NCBI RefSeq assembly: GCF_030812415.1
Contig: NZ_JAUSST010000005.1
Coordinates: forward strand, 496,001 to 560,000
Origin: Paenibacillus harenae
GTDB taxonomy: Bacteria; Bacillota; Bacilli; Paenibacillales; Paenibacillaceae
Direction: 5' to 3'
Length of the DNA: 64,000 bases
Notes under the pieces: generated by a model
Told to the model about the DNA's origin: nothing
Databases searched by the model: none
The model's input: only the letters and a program-made list of their open reading frames with translations
Made by a program: the position numbers and the translations under genes
Part shown: piece after piece, positions 52,642 through 59,624 of the stretch
How positions within the stretch are numbered: the first letter of the stretch is position 1
How the letters are laid out: each line of letters starts with the position of its first letter

Positions 52642-53133
52642 GTGAAACAAAAGGTTTTGCGAGTTCTTATTGCATGTGTACTCATTGGAGCAGGCGTATG
52701 GATCGGCGTGAGCTTCGTCTCGCCGCTTGAGGCGGAATCAAATACGCCCACGCCAGGCTCTGTTGAAGACCCTGTCGTGACGAAGAGTTATGTTGACGAG
52801 CAGTTGGCTAAGATTAATGGAGGCGGCGGTACAGGAAACACAGGCGGAACAGGAGCAAGTGCTACGCTTGAGGTTGTAGCCGTTCCTGCGGGCAAAACAT
52901 TAATGGCCGGCGCTGGCACCGAGGTTATTGTCCGCGTAGGCAAGGCACTCGCATACAGCGTTGATACGAATGGCGTTGCCGATCTTACGGACGGGACGGA
53001 GCTTAAGAAGGGCGCGGCCGTTCCGACTAACCACTTGCTGATTTTCCCGCGTGAAGGCCGTGGCATTCATCCTGACCCCGCTCAGAACAACGGGCTCACG
53101 GTATTGGTAAGAGGCAGCTACACATTGCAATAA
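52642..53133 (+). CDS. Small exported protein with DPVVTKSYVD motif
   Basis: 163 residues. A hydrophobic N-terminus (VLRVLIACVLIGAGVWIGVS) acts as signal or anchor. A short segment TPGSVEDPVVTKSYVDEQLA follows, then a Gly/Thr linker, then a compact domain (about residues 80-163) with AGAGTEVIVRVGKALAYSVD, a DLTDGTELKKGAAVPTNHLL stretch and a GRGI turn. I recall the PGS..DP.VTKSYVD element from uncharacterised surface proteins of spore-forming Firmicutes, but cannot name a function. The GTG at 52642 has GAGAGGGGA 8 bases upstream; the in-frame start at 52624 precedes this site. Confidence 0.8.
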   Translation: MKQKVLRVLIACVLIGAGVWIGVSFVSPLEAESNTPTPGSVEDPVVTKSYVDEQLAKINGGGGTGNTGGTGASATLEVVAVPAGKTLMAGAGTEVIVRVGKALAYSVDTNGVADLTDGTELKKGAAVPTNHLLIFPREGRGIHPDPAQNNGLTVLVRGSYTLQ

Positions 53134-53246
53134 CGAATGGTACAGATACTACATTTTCCCCGAACTGACAATAGGTTATACGCTTTAAGCGGCAAGGAAC
53201 GGCACACAATAGAATTGTTCCTACATTACTTGGAGGTGTCACCGCA

Positions 53247-53522
53247 ATGAGTCGTTCGAATAAAGTAGTAGTGCCGAATAGCAAAGCTGCCCTTAATCAA
53301 ATGAAGTATGAAATTGCTGCCGAATTTGGTCTCACGTCCGGAGGCTATGCAGGAATAGGTCAAGATACCGAATTTGCCGGTGAACTGGGAGGCCAGTCTG
53401 GCGTGAGCGGCGGAAGCGTACAATGGTCGAACTTGACGACGCGAGAAGCGGGCTCTGTCGGCGGCGAGATTACGAAGCGCCTTATCGCACAAGCGGAACA
53501 GGTGCTTGGAAACTACCAGTAA
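53247..53522 (+). CDS. Alpha/beta-type small acid-soluble spore protein
   Basis: A 91-residue spore DNA-protecting protein. The two conserved blocks are present: LNQMKYEIAAEFGL, containing the GPR protease site (between E and F/I in this family), and the DNA-contacting GSVGGEITKRLIAQAEQVLG. Between them is a longer than usual Gly/Ser-rich loop (about residues 31-60). CTTGGAGGTG lies before the ATG. A forespore sigma-G promoter is expected; CACAATA at 53205-53211 resembles a -10, but I find no matching -35. Confidence 0.93.
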   Translation: MSRSNKVVVPNSKAALNQMKYEIAAEFGLTSGGYAGIGQDTEFAGELGGQSGVSGGSVQWSNLTTREAGSVGGEITKRLIAQAEQVLGNYQ

Positions 53523-53549
53523 TCCCCTTGGAAATAAATGGGGCGTCCA

Positions 53550-53578
53550 TTGACAGTAAGCGACATTTTCGGTATCAT
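53550..53578 (+). promoter_or_regulatory. Candidate sigma-A promoter of metK
   Basis: TTGACA (53550-53555), exactly 17 bases, TATCAT (53573-53578). RNA would start near 53585, only about 18 bases before a terminator hairpin. Confidence 0.65.
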
Positions 53579-53602
53579 ACTGTTTTAGAAGAGTTGTCTA
53601 AC

Positions 53603-53635
53603 AACCTTTTCCTTCGCGGAAAAGGTTCATTTTTT
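53603..53635 (+). terminator. Intrinsic terminator between the SASP gene and metK
   Basis: AACCTTTTCC and GGAAAAGGTT form a perfect 10-base stem with a TTCGC loop, then CATTTTTTG. It may end the SASP transcript, act as an attenuator in the metK leader, or do both. Confidence 0.88.
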
Positions 53636-53687
53636 GTGTAGAAAGTTAGCTCTTATTCCATACTAAGGTTGTAGGAGGTTGATACGG

Positions 53688-54902
53688 ATGTCGGTTAAAG
53701 GACGCCACTTGTTCACATCGGAATCAGTTACGGAAGGCCATCCCGATAAAATTTGCGATCAAATATCTGACGCTGTCTTGGATGCATTCCTGGAAGCAGA
53801 TCCATATGCGCGTGTCGCTTGTGAAGTTTCTGTAGCAACAGGTCTTGTGCTTGTTATTGGCGAGATCAGCAGCAGTGCGGATTATGTCGATATTTCGGCA
53901 ATCGCACGCCGTACGATTAAGGAAATTGGTTATACGCGCGCGAAGTATGGCTTCGACTCCAGCACTTGCGCGGTTCTTACTTCGCTCAACGAGCAATCGG
54001 CTGACATTGCGCAAGGCGTTAACGCCGCGCTTGAAACGCGTGACGGCAAGGATATGAAGCAAGAGAACGAAGACATCGGAGCGGGCGATCAAGGCTTGAT
54101 GTTCGGTTTTGCGACAAATGAGACGCCCGAGCTTATGCCGCTTCCGATCGCTCTGTCGCACCGGATCGCACGCCGCCTGTCGGAAGTACGGAAGAACGGT
54201 ACGCTTGATTACCTTCGTCCAGACGGTAAAACGCAAGTAACGATCGAGTACGCCGATGGCAAACCGGTTCGTGTAGATACGATCGTTGTATCGACGCAGC
54301 ATGCGGAAGAAATTACGCTTGAGCAAATCCAAAAGGATATTCTTGAGCAAGTCATCAAACCAGTTGTTCCAGTGGAATGGCTTGACCAAGAAACAAAATA
54401 TTTCATCAACCCTACAGGCCGCTTTGTTATCGGCGGACCTCAAGGCGATGCCGGTCTTACAGGCCGCAAAATCATCGTTGATACGTATGGCGGCTACGCT
54501 CGCCACGGCGGCGGTGCGTTCTCCGGCAAGGATCCTACAAAGGTTGACCGTTCGGCAGCTTATGCCGCACGTTACGTAGCGAAGAACATCGTCGCTGCCG
54601 GCCTTGCGGACAAATGCGAAATTCAATTGGCATACGCGATTGGCGTGGCGAAGCCGGTATCGATTAACGTCGATACGTACGGCACAGGCAAAATTGAAGA
54701 AGAGAAGCTCGTCGAGCTGATCAACAACAACTTCGACCTTCGTCCGGCAGGCATCATCAAGATGCTTGATCTGCGTCGTCCTATCTACGCCCAAACGGCT
54801 GCATACGGGCACTTCGGCCGTACGGACGTCGATCTCCCTTGGGAGCGCGTCGATAAAGCGGATAAGCTGAAAGCAGAAGCTGGCGCAGCTAGCGGCGTAT
54901 AA
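53688..54902 (+). CDS. metK: S-adenosylmethionine synthetase
   Basis: MetK makes S-adenosylmethionine from methionine and ATP. The 404-residue protein has the family blocks SESVTEGHPDKICDQISDAV, the hexapeptide-type GAGDQGLMFGFA, and the P-loop-like GGGAFSGKDPTKVDRSAAY. The ATG at 53688 follows GTAGGAGGTTGA; the in-frame upstream start at 53679 lies inside it. No SAM-I riboswitch is visible upstream, although metK genes of Bacillales often have one. A leader promoter and terminator are present instead. The reverse-strand 362-codon frame is an antisense shadow. Confidence 0.97.
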   Translation: MSVKGRHLFTSESVTEGHPDKICDQISDAVLDAFLEADPYARVACEVSVATGLVLVIGEISSSADYVDISAIARRTIKEIGYTRAKYGFDSSTCAVLTSLNEQSADIAQGVNAALETRDGKDMKQENEDIGAGDQGLMFGFATNETPELMPLPIALSHRIARRLSEVRKNGTLDYLRPDGKTQVTIEYADGKPVRVDTIVVSTQHAEEITLEQIQKDILEQVIKPVVPVEWLDQETKYFINPTGRFVIGGPQGDAGLTGRKIIVDTYGGYARHGGGAFSGKDPTKVDRSAAYAARYVAKNIVAAGLADKCEIQLAYAIGVAKPVSINVDTYGTGKIEEEKLVELINNNFDLRPAGIIKMLDLRRPIYAQTAAYGHFGRTDVDLPWERVDKADKLKAEAGAASGV

Positions 54903-54922
54903 GCATTAATAAATCGAAAAGA

Positions 54923-54960
54923 GGCTGTTCTTCCTGATTAGGAAGAGCAGCCTTATTTGC
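54923..54960 (+). terminator. Intrinsic terminator after metK
   Basis: AGGCTGTTCTTCCT pairs with AGGAAGAGCAGCCT (14 pairs, one G-T) with a GATT loop, followed by TATTTG. Confidence 0.82.
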
Positions 54961-55053
54961 GTAGTCTTCGTTTAAAAAACGAATAAACTAAATTTTTCAT
55001 GCTGAAAAACCGACAAATAAGATACGACTGTAATTTTTGAGGAGTGAATGGAA

Positions 55054-58000
55054 ATGAAACGAACCAGCAAGTTGTCTTTGTTCATCGCTGTCGTATTAAT
55101 GCTGCAAATCGGTCTTACTGGCTGGTCACCGCAGGCGCATTATGCATCGGCAGCAGCGGCAGGGCCGATGGCGCTAAGCCTGTCCCCAGCCGACAATTTA
55201 ACGAATGTCGCACCGGGAGCTGTACTTAAAATCATTTTCGACGAGAATATAGCGAAAGGCTCAAGCGCAAATACAATTACCATATACGAAGCCTCTACTA
55301 ATACGTCATTTGAAAGCCTTAGCGTTACAAGCAGCCGCGTGAGGATCTTGGCAAATAAGAGCGAAGTTACGATTGATCCGCAAAAGGATTTTGACCTTAA
55401 TACGAACTATTATGTGTTAATTACCGCGGGCGCTTTCGTCAATGAATCGAATGGTGCCGGTTATGCAGGCATACAGGCAGCGGATGCTTGGAACTTCAAA
55501 ACGATCGAGAATAGCGATACCATACCGCTTAACTTGGACTCCCATGCCCCTCAAGGAACTGGCATCTCAACGAATACGGCTATCACGCTCAATTTCAGTA
55601 AGCCGGTATTCGCAACGAGCGGGAACATAACCGTTGTTTCCGGCGATGACAGCCAAAACATTCCTGTAACGTCCAGCGCAGTCCGGGGGAGCGGAACCAG
55701 CACGATTACGATTACACCGTCTGTTGCTCTGCAGCCGAATCGCTCCTACAAGGTGACGATCGGCAGCGGGTTGTTCCAAGATGAATGGGGTAATGCATAC
55801 AGCGGCACCAACTGGGATTTCACGACGATGGATTCTCCGGTGAAAATCGCCGCACCTTTCTTTCCGGCAGACGACGCCGCCAACGCCGAAACGAATACGA
55901 AGCTAATCGCAACCTTCAATACAGCAGTGTCAGCAGTTAGCAATAAATATATTCATATTAAGGTTGTAGGTACGAATGAAACCTTTCAAAGCATAAGAGC
56001 GACAAATACAGTGGTGGCGGATAATACAGTAACGATTACGCCGAGTCCGGCGCTTCGTCCAAATACGTCGTATTATGTTGTCATCGACTCCGGTGCATAT
56101 GAAATTGCCGGAACAAGCGATTATTTCACAGGCATTACGAACGCTAGCGTGTGGAACTTCACGACAAAGGATTCTACCGCGCCGACGATTACAACTTTAT
56201 CGCCTGCAAATAGAGCTACAGCTGCGAACGTAAATACGAAGCTTCAGATGTTTTTTAACGAAAATGTACTGCCTAGCAGCGGAAATATCGAAATCAGAGT
56301 GTCAGGCACAGGGGCATTGTTCCGCTCGATCCCGGTCACATCGGATCTTGTAACAGGCGGGGGGACGAACACGGTTACGATCGACCCGAACAAAGCATAC
56401 AATGGTGAGGTCAAGAAACCGTTCGTCAACAATACAAAGTATTACGTTGTCGTTGGTAATACTGCATTCCGCGATGCTGCGGGCAATTATTATGGCGGTA
56501 TTACAACGAGTGCGGGATGGACGTTTACCGTTACAAGCGACACGATTAAACCGATCGCAATCGCACAGTCGCCCGCCAATAACGCAATTGCCGTTAAAGA
56601 GAATGCCGAGTTCACGATGACGTTCAACGAAGGCATCGCCCTTAGCGACGAGTATTTGGCTGGTACAGCAAAAGCCACCATTTTCGGTGTTGGTACGGGA
56701 ACTTCAATTAATGGTACTTTAACGGTAGATAGCACTAACGAAAAAAAATTAATCATCAAGCCTGACAACTTTTTAACCAGAACAACAAGTTATTATATAA
56801 ATATCGATCCGAATGTCATCACGGACGTAGCAGGTAATTATTATGTGGGCATTCAAAATGAATACCAATGGGCGTTCAAAACAATCGGAACAGATCTTAC
56901 GCCTCCTGTCATCAGCAAAGTCGAGGCGAACGATAGCTCCGTTATATTGACATATAATGAAGAGCTAAACACGAATGTAAAACCGCTGCCGGGTAGCTTC
57001 TACATTACGGTGAACGGGGCATTCCGTCCAGTGAACTCGGTGCAGGTAAACAGTACCACGGTTGTCCTGATTCTTTCAAACCCGATTCTAAGTGGACAAC
57101 AGGTTAAACTGTCGTATACGAGAGGAACCCCTCTTGGGTTAATTCAGGATCTATCAGAGAACCCGGCAGCAAGCATCGTGAATATGGACGTATCGCTAGT
57201 ATCTGATACCACCATTCCAAAGCTGCTTGGTATTACGGCATCGGGAAGCAGCGTTACGCTTTCCTTTAGCAAAAATTTGATTGCGCCAAGCACGAATGCA
57301 TACTTGCAATTCAGCGTTTCGATTGGCGGCACTGTTTACTACCCGATTGCAATATCAGGCAATGGCAGTGTTGTTGTATTGACGGTCAATACGGTCATCA
57401 CCGGATCGCAGAGTGTCAGAGTGAGTTACTCTCCGGGCTCGTATCCAATTCGAGATTCGTCCGGCAATAATGTTGCAGCCTTTACGAATGTCTCGGCCAC
57501 CAGCGGAACGGATAGGACCGCACCTAAGGTAGAGACGATAACGGCTAACAATCTTCTCGTCGCCATCAAGTATGACGAGAGCCTTAATCCAGCAATGAAG
57601 CCGACAGCAGGACAATACAGCGTGCTGGTTGACAATGTTCCAAGAACGGTTACTAGTGTTAGCGTAGTAGGCGACATTGTTACGTTGGCACTTAGCACAG
57701 CGGTTAACAGCGGACAATCGGTCAAGGTCTCCTACTCGCAAAGCGGTATCGCTCTTATGGATCTAGCTGACAATCAAGCACCTGCCTTCACGCAAGTTAC
57801 GGCAGAATCGGGCGATGCGAAGAGCGGATTGCTTGGAGCGGTAGCCAAAGGAACGACAGTAACGCTGACATTCAACGAATCATTAAATAGCAACTTTGTA
57901 CCGTCAACCATTCAATTTACGGTTAAAGTGAAAGGCGCCCTGTCGCCGGTGTCGCTCGTAACGATTAGCGAAACGGCAGTAAAGCTGACCTTGTCTGCTC

Positions 58001-59415
58001 CCCCGGGGATTGGCGATGCCATGACATTGAGTTATTATTCTAACGGATTAGGGCTGCAAACATCGAAAGGGGTTACGCTTGACGGTTTCGAAAATGTAAA
58101 TGTAGCCAATCAGACGACGTTGCTCGATACGCTTTCAGGCGACTTCGAATCGGTAGACGGCGGAATCGGCATCAAGAGTTCTACCGTAACGTCCGCTATC
58201 GATACCTCGCCCGCAGGAATGTCGGCGAATCGATATACACTGCCGCAGGATAAAATCAGCCAAGCGTATCAGACTGCTAGAACGGCTGGCGTAGCGTCTC
58301 CTAAGGTCGTATTCACTGTACCAAGTACGGAGAGCGCGGCTATCGTCTCCGTACCGCTCAGCGCATTAGACAGTGCGTATCGGTCAGGTCCGGCGTCTAT
58401 TTTCAAAGTCATCTATGGCGATATCAGCTACGAAATTCCACTAGCAGCGCTTGATTACTATGCGATTGCGGCTTCGCTCAATGCCGGCGGATCAGTAGGC
58501 AACCTGCTTATCAAGATCGATAGAGTATCTTCGTCGTTAACGACGAATCTCACATCGGTGATAGGAACAACGGGCGGACAAATGATCGCAGGACCGGTAC
58601 ACTTTGATGTTACGGCGGCAAGCGGTTCGATTGTTAAGCCGATAGCTGGCTTCAAAGGATACGTGAAACGCACGATCGAAACGTACGCTAGCGTGCCGAA
58701 CAGCAATGCGGCTGTTGTCTGGTATGACGAGCAGGCAGGCGCTATCTCCTATGTGCCGACTACGTTCTTAACAGCGGGCGGCAAGACGACAGCTGCATTC
58801 ATGCGTAAGGGCAATAGCGCTTATGCACTCGTGCAAAGCTCGAAGACATACTCCGATGTGGCCAACCATTGGGCTGCCGATTCAATTAATACGCTTGTTC
58901 GCAAATATATTATCGAAGGCAGAACGACGACGAAGTTCGAGCCCCAAGCTAACATCACGCGCGGAGAATTTGCGACCTATATCGCCAAAGGTCTTGGACT
59001 GACCGGCAATAAAACGGCTGCCGCGAAGTTCAAAGACGTAACTTCGAATACAACGATGGGCGCTTATATCGGAGCTGCGACTGAGGCGGGGATTATTTTC
59101 GGCAACACGGACGGCACCTTTAAGCCGAACAGCCCGATCACGCGCCAGGATATGGCGGTTATGATGATTAGAGCGGCTACGGTTGGCGGTACTGCAATCA
59201 CGCTGCCATCCTCAACCTCGACGTATCTGTCGACGTTCGCAGACAAAGGCAAGATTGGCACCTACGCACAGGCGGACGTTGCCAAGGCCGTATACTCGGG
59301 CATCATGTACGGTAAAACGACGACAACAATGAGTCCGCTCACGAATGCGACTAGGGCGGAAGGCGCTGCTTTAATTATGCGGTTGCTGGAGCATTTGGAC
59401 TTCATTACACCATAA
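55054..59415 (+). CDS. Giant surface protein: Ig-like (Big_5/SwmB-type) repeats and three SLH domains
   Basis: 1453 residues. The signal peptide (KLSLFIAVVLMLQIGLTGWS, cleavage near ASAAA) is followed by about five Big_5-type domains with the pattern LSPAxxxxxVxxxxxLxxxF(D/N)E and (Y/V)xxI.xxAxxDxxGNxYxG. SwmB-like repeats come next (VILTYNEELN; VALIKYDESLN-type IKYDESLNPAMKP; VTLTFNESLNSNFVPS). After a unique region of about 180 residues, three SLH domains lie at about 1264-1450. GAGGAG is 9 bases before the ATG at 55054; the ATG at 55048 is too close. Big_5 domains are known from SbsA-like S-layers, so a structural or adhesive role is likely. Confidence 0.9.
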   Translation: MKRTSKLSLFIAVVLMLQIGLTGWSPQAHYASAAAAGPMALSLSPADNLTNVAPGAVLKIIFDENIAKGSSANTITIYEASTNTSFESLSVTSSRVRILANKSEVTIDPQKDFDLNTNYYVLITAGAFVNESNGAGYAGIQAADAWNFKTIENSDTIPLNLDSHAPQGTGISTNTAITLNFSKPVFATSGNITVVSGDDSQNIPVTSSAVRGSGTSTITITPSVALQPNRSYKVTIGSGLFQDEWGNAYSGTNWDFTTMDSPVKIAAPFFPADDAANAETNTKLIATFNTAVSAVSNKYIHIKVVGTNETFQSIRATNTVVADNTVTITPSPALRPNTSYYVVIDSGAYEIAGTSDYFTGITNASVWNFTTKDSTAPTITTLSPANRATAANVNTKLQMFFNENVLPSSGNIEIRVSGTGALFRSIPVTSDLVTGGGTNTVTIDPNKAYNGEVKKPFVNNTKYYVVVGNTAFRDAAGNYYGGITTSAGWTFTVTSDTIKPIAIAQSPANNAIAVKENAEFTMTFNEGIALSDEYLAGTAKATIFGVGTGTSINGTLTVDSTNEKKLIIKPDNFLTRTTSYYINIDPNVITDVAGNYYVGIQNEYQWAFKTIGTDLTPPVISKVEANDSSVILTYNEELNTNVKPLPGSFYITVNGAFRPVNSVQVNSTTVVLILSNPILSGQQVKLSYTRGTPLGLIQDLSENPAASIVNMDVSLVSDTTIPKLLGITASGSSVTLSFSKNLIAPSTNAYLQFSVSIGGTVYYPIAISGNGSVVVLTVNTVITGSQSVRVSYSPGSYPIRDSSGNNVAAFTNVSATSGTDRTAPKVETITANNLLVAIKYDESLNPAMKPTAGQYSVLVDNVPRTVTSVSVVGDIVTLALSTAVNSGQSVKVSYSQSGIALMDLADNQAPAFTQVTAESGDAKSGLLGAVAKGTTVTLTFNESLNSNFVPSTIQFTVKVKGALSPVSLVTISETAVKLTLSAPPGIGDAMTLSYYSNGLGLQTSKGVTLDGFENVNVANQTTLLDTLSGDFESVDGGIGIKSSTVTSAIDTSPAGMSANRYTLPQDKISQAYQTARTAGVASPKVVFTVPSTESAAIVSVPLSALDSAYRSGPASIFKVIYGDISYEIPLAALDYYAIAASLNAGGSVGNLLIKIDRVSSSLTTNLTSVIGTTGGQMIAGPVHFDVTAASGSIVKPIAGFKGYVKRTIETYASVPNSNAAVVWYDEQAGAISYVPTTFLTAGGKTTAAFMRKGNSAYALVQSSKTYSDVANHWAADSINTLVRKYIIEGRTTTKFEPQANITRGEFATYIAKGLGLTGNKTAAAKFKDVTSNTTMGAYIGAATEAGIIFGNTDGTFKPNSPITRQDMAVMMIRAATVGGTAITLPSSTSTYLSTFADKGKIGTYAQADVAKAVYSGIMYGKTTTTMSPLTNATRAEGAALIMRLLEHLDFITP

Positions 59416-59426
59416 CAGTCAGGAAG

Positions 59427-59489
59427 AAGAGGCAAATCTAGCAAAACGTGAGAGCAAGACAATCACGAGGAGCAGGGTTTGCCTCTTTT
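59427..59489 (+). terminator. Intrinsic terminator after the giant SLH gene
   Basis: AAGAGGCAAA and TTTGCCTCTT pair across a 41-base loop, followed by TT. The stem is good and the loop is long. Confidence 0.65.
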
Positions 59490-59624
59490 ACCATGACTTA
59501 ACCTCTCATAGGGTATATCTTTCAGTTTCCAAAATGTGATAGCAGTCTTTTATCATGCGTAACTTTTGTGCAACTCTAGTAGTCTATATTAGATAGATTA
59601 TGAGATGGGAGAGTTGTTAACAAA

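Noticed and set aside
53536..53687. SAM-I riboswitch before metK
   Set aside because: None of the conserved SAM-I stems or core sequences is present and the leader is too short; only a promoter and a terminator hairpin are seen.
53724..54812. 362-codon minus-strand frame opposite metK
   Set aside because: Antisense shadow; rich in Arg, Asn and Cys, no family features, and the sense strand is certain metK.
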